The notes under the pieces are model-generated. The model was not told where the DNA came from. It worked only from the letters and a program-made list of their open reading frames with translations, and made no database searches. A stretch of 64,000 nt of DNA from Hydrocarboniphaga sp965279055 (GTDB lineage: Bacteria > Pseudomonadota > Gammaproteobacteria > Nevskiales > Nevskiaceae): contig NZ_OZ257125.1 of assembly GCF_965279055.1 (NCBI RefSeq), positions 4,154,001 to 4,218,000 of the forward strand. The letters run 5' to 3'. Positions 22,468-32,464 of this stretch are shown here, in pieces (within the stretch, counting starts at the first letter, position 1; each line of letters starts with the position of its first letter). The position numbers and the translations under genes are program-made.

Positions 22468-23310
22468 TTACCCGGACTGCAGCAAATCCAAGGCGCCGGC
22501 TTTGTCTTTCAGATGAGACTGCGTCAGATGCAGGTAGCGCTGCGTCGTGGACAGCGAGCGGTGGCCCATAAACCGCTGGATCATGTGCAGATCGATGCCG
22601 GCCTCCAGCAGGTGCGTGGCAAAAGCGTGGCGCAGCGCATGGATGCCGCCGCGCTTGGTGATGCCGGCTTTTTGTTTGGTGTGCGTATAGAGTCGTTGCA
22701 CGGAGCTGTCGCAAATCGGCACACTCGGATCGCGCCCCGGAAACAGCCACGGCCCTTCAGGACGACGCAGCTTCCAGTAAGTCCGCAATTCGGCCAGCAG
22801 GCCGGACGACAGGACGGTGTAGCGATCCTGAGCCCCCTTGCCTTGCTCCACGCGCAGGCTCATGCGCTCGCTGTCGATGTCGCTCCATCGAAGCGCGATG
22901 ACTTCCGATAATCGAAGGCCGGCAGCGTACGTCGTTTTCAGCAGCACGCGATCATGCAGGCGGGAAGCGGCATCCAGCAGGCGCATGACTTCGGATCGAC
23001 TCAGAATCTCAGGCTGCTTCTGCGGCGTGCGTCCATGCGGAATCTCCAGAGCAAACACGCCGCGCTTGAGCGTCACGCCGTAGAAGAATCGAAAAGCGCA
23101 GATCGCTTGATTGCAGCTACTCCACGACAGCTGCCGGTCTTCCAGAAGATGCAGCACATAGCGCTGAATCTGGTCGATACTCAGCCCATCGGGTGAACAG
23201 CGGTAGTGCTTTGCCAAAGCGGCCACGGCGGCGATATACGTTTCCTGCGTACGCAGCGCCAAGCCGCGCAGCTTCATGTCGCGCTGCATTTGAAGACGGA
23301 GTGGTTGCAT
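22468..23310 (-). CDS. Tyrosine recombinase of the IS91-type element
   Basis: 280 residues. An N-terminal SAM-like domain (LALRTQETYIAAVAALAKHY) is followed by the catalytic domain with Arg in AGLRLSEV, Lys in QGKGAQDRY, H-x-x-R in HALRHAFATHLLEAG, His in FMGHRSLSTTQRY and the nucleophile Tyr in that last motif. The extra segment that distinguishes integron integrases is absent, so it is not IntI. It likely assists resolution or integration of the element. Confidence 0.9.
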   Translation of the reverse strand: MQPLRLQMQRDMKLRGLALRTQETYIAAVAALAKHYRCSPDGLSIDQIQRYVLHLLEDRQLSWSSCNQAICAFRFFYGVTLKRGVFALEIPHGRTPQKQPEILSRSEVMRLLDAASRLHDRVLLKTTYAAGLRLSEVIALRWSDIDSERMSLRVEQGKGAQDRYTVLSSGLLAELRTYWKLRRPEGPWLFPGRDPSVPICDSSVQRLYTHTKQKAGITKRGGIHALRHAFATHLLEAGIDLHMIQRFMGHRSLSTTQRYLHLTQSHLKDKAGALDLLQSG

Positions 23311-23426
23311 GACACTTCCTCATCAGACGGGCACATTCCCGTGTGAGAAAGCTGCAACGATCAACACGCCGCTGGAAGTCTCACCATCCACGACGACCAG
23401 CACACATCATCACAATCAACACTCGA

Positions 23427-23483
23427 TTCCAAACCGAACAAGCTACCGCGATAGCGGTTTAGTTCAACGCCAATTAGTTGGAC
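23427..23483 (-). repeat. Candidate degenerate attC site
   Basis: GTTGGAC ends the site on the plus strand; a weak TTCCAAAC stands at the other end and ACCGCGATAGCGGT forms the middle. It has the same polarity as the array, which would mean the array once continued past the IS91 element. It overlaps the 13-bp inverted repeat, so it may only be the element's own end. The remaining 23484-23622 shows nothing clear. Confidence 0.3.
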
Positions 23484-23622
23484 CTGAATCCGCCTAACTC
23501 GGCAGACGTTCCGTCTAAGTCGAAAATGATCTTCATAAGCCTTTGATCGTGCTGATGGCGGTGGACTTGGTACCGATTCAAACACGGACGCTGGGCAGAG
23601 GCAATGTGACGGTGGCGGCCAC

Positions 23623-23654
23623 GCAGAAAGGCCGCCCGTAGGCGGCCTTTCTGC
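23623..23654. terminator. Terminator hairpin of the S53 peptidase gene
   Basis: GCAGAAAGGCCGCC and its exact complement form a 14-bp stem around CGTA, 20 bp past the peptidase stop. The A-rich and T-rich stem bottoms suit termination in either direction, although no long U-run follows. Confidence 0.65.
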
Positions 23655-23673
23655 TTCTATCCAGGTGGAACGT

Positions 23674-26460
23674 TTAGCTGCGACGGCGTCGACGCGTGAA
23701 GCCCGCCAGGCCGAGCACCAGCAGTGAGACTGTACCGAAGGCACCGCCACCACCGCCGCCGCTGGAACCCGAGCTGCCGCCCGTCGAACCGCCGCTGCTG
23801 CCCCCGCCGGTGGCGATCAAGCCACCGGTTTTGACCAGCGTCGCGCAGCTGTCGTTGCCGAGCAGCGTGTAGGCCTGGGCAGCGCCGGCGGAATCTTGCG
23901 TCAGGCCTTCGCCGAGCGGGATGGCGCCGCTGGTGTCGTCCGGGATGGACACGCGCACGCTGCTGATGATGTTGCTGAGCGCGTCGCCGGTCTGCAGTTT
24001 CAGCAGGCTCTTGTCGAGCACCAGTGTGATGGTGCCGTCGGCGTTGTAGGCGCTGCTCGCATCGAGGCTGCCGAGCACAGTGAAGTCGCCCAGGCCGGCG
24101 CCCGGCAGCGTGCCGTGCGTGCCGTAGTTGAACACCGGCGTCGCGCCGTCGGAGCTGACCATCGCCACGTAGTACTCGTCGGCCGGATCTTCCGGAATGT
24201 TGAAGTACGTGACCCAGCGGAAGCCCGGCATCACCGTGCTCAGGTTGTCGACCTTCATCGTGAACACCAGCAGGTTCGGCTTGTCGTAAGGCTCGGCGAT
24301 CTGCGTGCTCAGCAGATCGTCGGTGGCGCTGCCGACATCGGTACCTTCGACGCCGCTGGATACGCCGGCCGGGCTGGTGATGATGGTCGCGCCCGGTGCC
24401 TTGCACGATTCCGGAATGCCGCCGACGGTGATCTGCTGCGTCGCCAGCGTGCTGACCGCGCCGCGTGAGTCGCGCACCTGCAGCCTGGCGACATAGGTGC
24501 CCGGCCTCGTGTAACTGTGCGCGGCGAACGTCGGCGTGCTCTGGAAGGCCAGCGGCGTGTTGTCGCCAAAGTCGATCGCGTAGTACGCCAGCGCATCGCC
24601 GTCGCCGTCCCTGGACGTGCTCGCATCGAACACGATGGACAGCGGCGCGTTGCCCTGCGTGTAGTTCGCGGTCAGCGTCGCGGTCGGCACGACGTTGGCG
24701 ACCTTGCAGCCCGCGTCTGCAGCCGGCAGCGCCGCGTTCACCGCGCCGACGTCGAAGCTGCCGAAGCCGGTGGTGTAATCCCAGCCCGGCGTCGCCACCC
24801 ACAAGCCGTTGGTGCCCAGCGTTACGTCGTGGAAGCCGGTGGCCGTCGACAGCGGGCCGGTGGCGGTGTCGAGCGCGTAGATCAGCGGCGCCGCAAAGCC
24901 GTAGCCGTTGCAGTGCTCGGTCTGCATGCGCATCCACACGCCGGCCGACAGCGGCGACGACAGGCTGGTGCCGATCACCGCTTCGTGCACGCCGCCGACG
25001 ACGGTGTCGGCCGCGGCATAGAAAGCGGCGACAGCGACGTTGAAGCCGGCGTTCATCGCGATGTCCGGCACCGCGCGGAACAGCGTGGTGGTCGGCGTCA
25101 CGCCGGCGCTGTTCTGATAGTCCGGCGCGGTTTCAAACGTGCTGGTGCCGCCGCCGGTGCCGGTCCAGGTGATTTCCTGCGAGTAGTCACCAGTGCTCGC
25201 ATCGGTGTACAGCGAGGTGCCGCCGACCGCGACCACGTAAGGCGAAGACGCCGGATATTCCACCGACGGAATGCCGGAATCCGGCGTGCCGAGATTGATC
25301 AGCACGCTGCAGGCCGCACCGGCGTCGCCGGCGGAGACGAACACCGTCTGGCCCTGCGCGGCCGCCTTCATGTACAGCGGATCTTCGATGTCGCTGGAGC
25401 CGAGCAGTACGTTCAGCGCTTCGCAGCCGCCGATGGAAATATTCAGCGCCTGGGCCTCGTTGTCGCTGACGAACTTGTCGGTGCCCAGGTCGATGCCGTC
25501 GTCCAGACCGGCGCCGTTGTAGAAGATGATCTTCTTCAAATTGCCGGCGATGCCAGACGCGGACTGGCTGTCCAGATCCCATTCGCCGTCGTTGTCGGTG
25601 ACCTGCGGATCGGGCACGTCGGCGAGCTGGCGGATTTCCACCGGCACGTAGGGCAGGCCGGTTTCGGTTTCCACCTGGCGCAGGTCGGCGATCACCTGCA
25701 GCAGATCGGTGCCGCCGGTGATGATGCCCAAGGTCGAGTTGGCGCCGGTGGAAATCGCGTCGGCGTTGTAGGCCTTGCGGAAGGCCGCGGCGGTAAACGT
25801 CGGCGGCGGCAGCAGGCCGGCGGTGGGATCGCTGTCGTCGCTGGTGCTCGGCTTGACCGCCTGCAGGTCGGTCAGCGGCTTGCGGCCGGCGATGTTGGTG
25901 TGCGGCTGGATCGCGGTCTGCAGGCCGATCACGCCCTGCACCAGATCGGCCAGCGCGCTCGGCACCTGCACGTCGCTCAGGTTCACGCGCAGCGTCTGTT
26001 CGCCGCGCTTGAAGTTGACCAGATGCGTGTTGAACGCGGCCTGCGCGTCGGCAGCGGTCACGTCGGCCCGCAGCATCATGCGGCTGTCGGACAGCTTCAG
26101 ATTTTTAAAGCCCTTGCTGCTCAGATAGTCCATCACCTGCTGCGCCTGCGCGGCGCTGGGCGAGAAGTTGGCGATGGTCTGAGCCGCCGTCATCGTCTGG
26201 CCATAAGCCGGGTTGCCGGGCTTGCGCTGCCCGAGCACGTAGGACTTGAGCGTATCGAGATGCTGCGTCTTCAGCGCGACGACGACGTGCATCGTCTGCG
26301 TCGCCGGCACCGCGCTGGTGACGAAGCGGGGATCCAGCGGCAGCGCCTTGCTGCTGGTGGAAACCCAGGTGGAGGTGGTGGCTTGCGCGGCGCTGGCGAC
26401 AGCGAGCGCGGACAACAGCAAGGACGCGCGCGAAATCGCACGACGGGAAAGGAAGAACAT
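23674..26460 (-). CDS. S53 (sedolisin/kumamolisin-like) peptidase with PKD and GlyGly-CTERM
   Basis: 928 residues from ATG 26460 (in-frame ATGs upstream lack a better site). Signal peptide, pro-kumamolisin activation domain (about 40-190), then the S53 catalytic domain: Glu/Asp in DNDGEWDLD, oxyanion Asp in VSAGDAGAA, catalytic Ser in GTSLSSPLSAG and calcium-site region PGWDYTTGFGS. A PKD domain (FDASTSRDGDGDALAYYAIDF) and a beta-rich domain follow. The tail is Gly/Ser-rich, then a hydrophobic span and RRRRRS: a GlyGly-CTERM sorting signal cut by rhombosortase. It is an exported acid-active-type serine-carboxyl protease, perhaps released via type II secretion. Confidence 0.9.
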   Translation of the reverse strand: MFFLSRRAISRASLLLSALAVASAAQATTSTWVSTSSKALPLDPRFVTSAVPATQTMHVVVALKTQHLDTLKSYVLGQRKPGNPAYGQTMTAAQTIANFSPSAAQAQQVMDYLSSKGFKNLKLSDSRMMLRADVTAADAQAAFNTHLVNFKRGEQTLRVNLSDVQVPSALADLVQGVIGLQTAIQPHTNIAGRKPLTDLQAVKPSTSDDSDPTAGLLPPPTFTAAAFRKAYNADAISTGANSTLGIITGGTDLLQVIADLRQVETETGLPYVPVEIRQLADVPDPQVTDNDGEWDLDSQSASGIAGNLKKIIFYNGAGLDDGIDLGTDKFVSDNEAQALNISIGGCEALNVLLGSSDIEDPLYMKAAAQGQTVFVSAGDAGAACSVLINLGTPDSGIPSVEYPASSPYVVAVGGTSLYTDASTGDYSQEITWTGTGGGTSTFETAPDYQNSAGVTPTTTLFRAVPDIAMNAGFNVAVAAFYAAADTVVGGVHEAVIGTSLSSPLSAGVWMRMQTEHCNGYGFAAPLIYALDTATGPLSTATGFHDVTLGTNGLWVATPGWDYTTGFGSFDVGAVNAALPAADAGCKVANVVPTATLTANYTQGNAPLSIVFDASTSRDGDGDALAYYAIDFGDNTPLAFQSTPTFAAHSYTRPGTYVARLQVRDSRGAVSTLATQQITVGGIPESCKAPGATIITSPAGVSSGVEGTDVGSATDDLLSTQIAEPYDKPNLLVFTMKVDNLSTVMPGFRWVTYFNIPEDPADEYYVAMVSSDGATPVFNYGTHGTLPGAGLGDFTVLGSLDASSAYNADGTITLVLDKSLLKLQTGDALSNIISSVRVSIPDDTSGAIPLGEGLTQDSAGAAQAYTLLGNDSCATLVKTGGLIATGGGSSGGSTGGSSGSSGGGGGGAFGTVSLLVLGLAGFTRRRRRS

Positions 26461-26568
26461 GAAAAACCCCGAAAGCATCGATGCGTCAGGCGCGCGATCC
26501 CTGCGCCCTTGCATCTATCGAATGTCGTCGGCCGCCGAGTCTTGCGGCCGTATCAAACAGGCTGGCGG

Positions 26569-26871
26569 CTAGGCCGCAGCGGGCTCGGGCGGTGCGCGGG
26601 CGCGCTGCAGCGGCGACGGCGCCGGCGCGGCGCTGATCGCGAGCAGCGCCGGCGGCGCTTCGACGCCCAGCCACAGCGTCGCTGCCGACATCGCGGCAAC
26701 GGGAACGACGGTGTCCAGGTCCATCGCCGCGACGCACAGGCCGCAGTCGTGCTCCGGCAGCGGCCCGGCGTGATCCAGCGAATGCGCGAACGACAGCCAT
26801 TGCGCCAGCAGCAGGGCCAGCACCAGCAGTACGGACTGCAGACGCCCGATATCGGAAGACGAAACGCGCAT
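26569..26871 (-). CDS. DUF2946-like small exported protein
   Basis: About 100 residues from ATG 26871; ATG 26910 is an alternative and neither has a clear ribosome-binding site. A hydrophobic segment (SVLLVLALLLAQWLSFAHS) is followed by DHAGPLPEHDCGLCVAAMD, a His/Cys pattern like that of DUF2946 proteins, then a second moderately hydrophobic stretch. His/Cys content suggests metal binding, possibly copper. The Pro-rich tail is unremarkable. Confidence 0.55.
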   Translation of the reverse strand: MRVSSSDIGRLQSVLLVLALLLAQWLSFAHSLDHAGPLPEHDCGLCVAAMDLDTVVPVAAMSAATLWLGVEAPPALLAISAAPAPSPLQRARAPPEPAAA

Positions 26872-27026
26872 CGAGTGGGGGGAAAGGCTCGTGGGATGCA
26901 ACGCCCTCATTACAGGCGTGAGCACGATGCGCAGCAAGAGGTGAAGCCCTTGCGGCAGGTAGTGAATTCAGCCTTATCGCGGAGTGGATCTGTCACGGCG
27001 TGTAACGCGGGCCGCCTCCCTGCGAC

Positions 27027-27100
27027 ACCTGTAGGAGCGGACCCTGTCCGCGACGGTGCCTGCGGAGCCTCAGTCGCGGACAGGGTCCGCTCCTACAGGT
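27027..27100. repeat. Perfect inverted REP pair
   Basis: Arms 27027-27054 and 27073-27100 are exact 28-bp complements around an 18-nt spacer. Each arm holds the GCGGACAGGGTCCGC-type mini-hairpin and matches the single copy at 1054-1080. This fills the 381-bp space between the DUF2946-like and DUF6683-like genes, where nothing else was seen. Confidence 0.85.
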
Positions 27101-27252
27101 CAGGACCTACGGTGGACAAAGTCGGCGCCGGCAAGATCGGTCAGCAGCGGGCGGATGCGACGATCCGGCACACCGCGGCACTCGCGCCGAGCGGGCGATG
27201 CCGGCAGGCCGGGCGGTGCCCGTCGCCGGCCGTGGCTGTTTATCATGCGCAC

Positions 27253-28020
27253 ATGACGCCCCGCTCCATGTCCCGCCTCGCCATCCTGCTGATCACCGCC
27301 GCGCTGCTGAGCGCCTCGCCTGCCGGCCGCGCGCAGGATTCGCCGCCGCTGCCGTCGCTGTTCCTGTCGTCGGAGTTCTACGACGGGCTGCTGCAGAAAG
27401 TGAGCAAGGCGACGCTCGCTGCCGGCCAGCGCAGCGTGCTCGGCAAGGCCGGGCCGCCGCCGTTGACGACCAATCGCGACGGCATGACCGAGACGCTGAC
27501 CGCGAACCTGTATTACGCACCGTCCGACGGCATCAGCCGCACCTTGCGCCAGCAGATCGTCAGCAAGGTCATCGGCCTGGACCCGGTGCAGCAGCCGCTG
27601 GTGCGCGAGGCGTTTGCCGGCGCCACGATCTGGCAGCAGTTCGAGCAACTGCTCGCCGGCTCCGGCTACAACTCGCGCAATATCGCGGACGTGATGGCCG
27701 CGTACTACGTCAGTGCCTGGGAGATCGTGAATCTGCGCAGCGCCACGCCGAGCGACTCGCGCGCCGCGCGCGACCGTATCGCCTGGTCGCTGAAACGCAG
27801 CCCGGAAATCATGTTCATGAGCGACGCAGAAAAGCAGCGCTCGGCTGAATCGCTGGGCATCATCACCGCGGTATCGGCCACCGGCAGCCGCTCGCTGCTG
27901 CAGCGTAACGATGCGAAGACCTATGCGATGCTGCAGGAGCGCGTGAATCAGTCCTTCCTGCAGCAGGGCGTGGACATGAAGCAGCTGTCGCTGGGCCGCT
28001 ACGGTTTCGTCGCGCGCTGA
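27253..28020 (+). CDS. DUF6683-like exported protein
   Basis: 255 residues from ATG 27253. The signal peptide ends AGRAQ. The body has YYAPSDGISRTLRQQIV and GSGYNSRNIADVMAAYYVSAWEI, which I associate with DUF6683, a family with no assigned function. Cys-free, helical, probably periplasmic. It stands alone between the REP pair and the convergent GMC oxidoreductase gene. Confidence 0.72.
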   Translation: MTPRSMSRLAILLITAALLSASPAGRAQDSPPLPSLFLSSEFYDGLLQKVSKATLAAGQRSVLGKAGPPPLTTNRDGMTETLTANLYYAPSDGISRTLRQQIVSKVIGLDPVQQPLVREAFAGATIWQQFEQLLAGSGYNSRNIADVMAAYYVSAWEIVNLRSATPSDSRAARDRIAWSLKRSPEIMFMSDAEKQRSAESLGIITAVSATGSRSLLQRNDAKTYAMLQERVNQSFLQQGVDMKQLSLGRYGFVAR

Positions 28021-28045
28021 AACATCCGCAGCTGAAACATCCGCA
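28016..28045. repeat. 15-bp tandem duplication at the stop codon
   Basis: GCTGAAACATCCGCA occurs twice in a row, so the TGA of the preceding gene is duplicated. A recent slippage event is likely. Confidence 0.8.
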
Positions 28046-29671
28046 TCAGCCGCCGCGGCTGCGGCGGTCCTCGCGAATCATTTCGCTGGCGCGTTCGGCG
28101 ATCATCATCGTCGGCGCATTGGTGTTGCCCGAGGTGATCGTCGGCATCACCGAGGCATCGACCACCCGCAGGCCCTGCAGGCCGCGCACGCGCAGCCGCG
28201 TGTCGACCACGGCGTCGTCGTCATCGGCGCGGCCCATGCGGCAGGTGCCGACCGGATGGAAGATCGTCGTGCCGACTAGGCCGGCGGCGGTCGCCAGTTC
28301 CTCGTCGCTCTGATACTGCTTGCCCGGCAGATATTCGTCGGGAAAATACGGCGCCAAAGCGGGCTGGCCGACGATGTGCCGCGTCAGCCGCATCGCGCTG
28401 GCGGCGACATGGCGATCCGCGTCGGTGGACAGATAGCACGGCGCGATGTGCGGCGCCGCATGCGGATCGCTTGAGCTGATCGCCACGCTGCCGCGCGACG
28501 TCGGCCGCAGGTTGCAGACGCTGGCGGTGAACGCCGGGAAGCGATGCAGCGGATCGCCGAACTTGTCCAGCGACAGCGGCTGCACGTGATACTCCAGATT
28601 CGCAGTCGGCTGCGCGGCATCGGACTTTGTGAACACACCGAGCTGGCTCGGCGCCATGCTCAGCGGGCCGCCGCGGCGCCACGCGTATTCCATGCCCATC
28701 ATCGCCTGCCCCCAGTAGCTGTTGGCGAGCAGGTTGAGCGAGCGGATGCCCTTGATCTGGTAGACCGAGCGCAGCTGCAGATGATCCTGCAGATTCCGGC
28801 CGACGCCGGGCAGATGCCGCCGCGACTCGATACCGAGCGCGCCGAGCGGCGCCGCATCACCGATGCCCGAGCGCTGCAGGATCGCCGGCGAGCCGATCGA
28901 GCCGGCGCTGAGAATGGTTTCGATGCGGCTGCTCGCGTGCTGCTTGTGTCCGTCGACCGCGAACTCGACGCCGCTGACGCGGCTGCCGTCGAATGTCAGC
29001 TTGTCGATCAGCGCGCCGGTGACGACGCGCAAGTTGCGGCGCTTCATCGCCGGCCGCAGGAAGGCTTTCGACGCGCTCCAGCGCACACCGCGGCGCTGCG
29101 TGACTTCGAATTTGCCGGAGCCGGTGTTGTCGCCGCCATTGAAGTCCGCGGTACGCGGAATGCCGGCCTGTTCGGCGGCGTCGGCGAAGCGGTCGAGAAT
29201 GTCCCAGCGCAGCCGCTGCGGCTCCACTCGCAGTTCGCCACCGCTGCCATGCATCGCATCACCGCCGCGCCAGTGATCCTCGCTGCGCTTGAACATCGGC
29301 AGCACCTGGTCCCAGCTCCACGAGGCATCGCCGCTGAGCTGCGCCCATTCGTCGTAGTCGCGCGCCTGGCCGCGCATGTAGATCATGGCGTTGATCGACG
29401 ACGAGCCGCCGAGCACGCGGCCGCGCGCATAACCGATGCTGCGCCCGCCGAGGCCGGCTTCATCCTGCGTGCGATAACACCAGTCGGTGCGCGGATTGCC
29501 GATGCAATACAGATAGCCGACCGGAATGTGGATCCAGATCCAGCTGTCCTTGCCGCCGGCTTCCAGCAGCAGCACCGACACCTCCGGGTCCTGCGACAGC
29601 CGATTGGCGAGCACGCAGCCGGCACTGCCGCCGCCGACGATGATGTAGTCGAAGTTGCCGTAGTGATTCAT
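28046..29671 (-). CDS. GMC family oxidoreductase
   Basis: 541 residues from ATG 29671, with GGGGCGAG upstream; a longer frame to 29785 lacks a site. The N-terminal FAD site reads DYIIVGGGSAGCVLANRL, with GGKDSWIWIHIPVGY and ARGRVLGGSSSINAMIYMRG as the second and third GMC signatures. The C-terminal HPVGTCRMG and SGNTNAPTMMIAERASEM carry the catalytic His/Asn pair. It oxidises an alcohol to an aldehyde using FAD, like choline or terpene-alcohol dehydrogenases. It opens the catabolic region; partner MmsA is downstream on the other side of 127 bp. Confidence 0.92.
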   Translation of the reverse strand: MNHYGNFDYIIVGGGSAGCVLANRLSQDPEVSVLLLEAGGKDSWIWIHIPVGYLYCIGNPRTDWCYRTQDEAGLGGRSIGYARGRVLGGSSSINAMIYMRGQARDYDEWAQLSGDASWSWDQVLPMFKRSEDHWRGGDAMHGSGGELRVEPQRLRWDILDRFADAAEQAGIPRTADFNGGDNTGSGKFEVTQRRGVRWSASKAFLRPAMKRRNLRVVTGALIDKLTFDGSRVSGVEFAVDGHKQHASSRIETILSAGSIGSPAILQRSGIGDAAPLGALGIESRRHLPGVGRNLQDHLQLRSVYQIKGIRSLNLLANSYWGQAMMGMEYAWRRGGPLSMAPSQLGVFTKSDAAQPTANLEYHVQPLSLDKFGDPLHRFPAFTASVCNLRPTSRGSVAISSSDPHAAPHIAPCYLSTDADRHVAASAMRLTRHIVGQPALAPYFPDEYLPGKQYQSDEELATAAGLVGTTIFHPVGTCRMGRADDDDAVVDTRLRVRGLQGLRVVDASVMPTITSGNTNAPTMMIAERASEMIREDRRSRGG

Positions 29672-29798
29672 CTCGCCCCGCCGCTTTTTTTGTGTTGAAA
29701 CGAATATCGAAACCCCGTTGCTCCCGGTTGGCCGCTCGCCGCGTATCGAGAGACACATCGGGTCTGCGTCGCTACTCGGGACCAACGGCGCGCGTTGC

Positions 29799-31313
<1,515 letters not shown>

Positions 31314-31429
31314 GACAGGCTCGATACGCTGAAGGTGTCGCCCATTGGGCCGCAGCCTGGGCGCGGAATCCAATGAGTTAAACTGCGGCCCGATATAAGG
31401 CCCGCTAATAATGCGATGGTGCCGGTGCG

Positions 31430-32317
31430 ATGGATCTGAAGCAGCTGCGCGTGTTCGTGATGGTGGCGCGCCATGGCAGCATCACGCGCGCCGCCGAGGC
31501 CATGCACCTGACCCAGCCGGCGCTGAGCCTGCAACTCAAGGCGCTGCAGGACGCGGTCGGCGCGCCGCTGTTCAAACGCACGCCGCAAGGCATGGAGCTG
31601 CTCGCGGCCGGCAGCAGCCTGCTGCCGTATGCCGAGGCCGTGCTGAGCGCCAACGACGCCTTCCGCAGCGCCGCGGCGCAAGTCTCCGGCCAGGTCAGCG
31701 GCCGCCTGCACCTGGGCACGATTCTCGATCCGGATTTTCTGCGCCTCGGCGCGCTGCTCGGCCTGATGCTGCAACGCCATCCGGCGGTGCAGACCGATGT
31801 CTCGCACGGCATTTCCGGTTGGGTTCTGGCACAGCTGCGCACCGGCGCGCTCGACATGGGTTTTTATCTGGGCCAGCCCGACGACGAGCGCCTGGAGGCC
31901 GCGGTGCTGACGCCGTTCAACTATCGCGTGGTCGCGCCGCCGGCCTGGCAGGCGCGCGTCGCCGGCGCCGGCTGGAACGAACTCGCGCAACTGCCGTGGA
32001 TCTGGACGCCGCCGGAGTCGGTGCACAACCGCCTGCTCAGCGCGCAGTTCGAACGCGTCGGCGCGACGCCCCGCATCGCCGCGCAGGTCGACGTCGAGCC
32101 GTCGATGCTCGATCTGGTCAAGGCCGGCGTCGGCCTGTCGCTGGTGCGCGAATCGGTGGCCATCGCCCAAGCCCGCGACGGCCACGTCGCGCTCAGCGAC
32201 ATGGCGCTCGGCACCGAACTGACCTTGCTGTGCCGGCGGCGTGATCGCGACAAGCCGATGATCCGCGCGGTGTTCGCGGTGGCCGAGGCGTTGTGGGCCG
32301 CGCCCGCATCGCGGTAA
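31430..32317 (+). CDS. LysR family regulator
   Basis: 295 residues: an N-terminal winged HTH (LRVFVMVARHGSITRAAEAMHLTQPALSLQLKALQ) and a periplasmic-binding-type effector domain. It is divergent from mmsA; in the gap CATTGG (31343-31348) and CCAATG (31370-31375) form an interrupted inverted repeat that could be its operator. It probably controls mmsA and the GMC gene. Confidence 0.93.
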   Translation: MDLKQLRVFVMVARHGSITRAAEAMHLTQPALSLQLKALQDAVGAPLFKRTPQGMELLAAGSSLLPYAEAVLSANDAFRSAAAQVSGQVSGRLHLGTILDPDFLRLGALLGLMLQRHPAVQTDVSHGISGWVLAQLRTGALDMGFYLGQPDDERLEAAVLTPFNYRVVAPPAWQARVAGAGWNELAQLPWIWTPPESVHNRLLSAQFERVGATPRIAAQVDVEPSMLDLVKAGVGLSLVRESVAIAQARDGHVALSDMALGTELTLLCRRRDRDKPMIRAVFAVAEALWAAPASR

Positions 32318-32320
32318 CCG

Positions 32321-32371
32321 CATGCGCCCTTGCAGTAGCTCGCCTCTTAGGAAACCAGGAGCAGCGCCAGC
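32321..32371 (-). pseudogene. Remnant of an SDR gene 3' end
   Basis: On the minus strand this reads LALLLVS-stop-EASYCKGA, which copies ALFLVSDEASYCTGGA from the intact SDR gene 100 bp further on (32465-33226). A partial duplication of that gene's end, cut by a stop codon, explains it. Confidence 0.6.
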
Positions 32372-32378
32372 CGCCGCC

Positions 32379-32445
32379 GTAGCCCGGGTGAAACCCGGGT
32401 TCACCGCCCGCAACACGCGCACATCCCGGGTTTCACCCGGGCTAC
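32379..32445. repeat. Inverted repeat, CCCGGG-type REP element
   Basis: Arms 32379-32399 and 32425-32445 are exact 21-bp complements, each holding CCCGGG-TGAAA-CCCGGG. A weaker relative, CCCGGGTTTGGCCCGGGC, stands near 38324-38341. It lies in the gap past the LysR gene and may end both convergent transcripts. Confidence 0.75.
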
Positions 32446-32464
32446 ATCAAAACAACGCAAAGGC

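Larger units (their letters stand above)
21136..23434 (-). mobile_element. IS91-family element with tyrosine recombinase
   Basis: The two genes (recombinase then HUH transposase) are separated by 4 bp and read together. IS91-family elements with an added recombinase gene are a known class. A 13-bp sequence, CTCGATTCCAAAC, lies at 23422-23434 and in inverted orientation at 21136-21148; I use it as a provisional boundary, though IS91 elements do not normally need terminal inverted repeats. No target duplication was identified. Confidence 0.6.

Noticed and set aside
22468..23310. Tyrosine recombinase as an integron integrase (IntI) for the cassette array
   Set aside because: It has the catalytic set R-K-HxxR-H-Y but lacks the extra IntI segment near the HxxR region, and it is coupled to an IS91-type transposase gene.
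24517..27252. Long open frame leading into the DUF6683-like gene
   Set aside because: It is antisense to the S53 peptidase gene and has no domain; only the part from ATG 27253 resembles a protein family.
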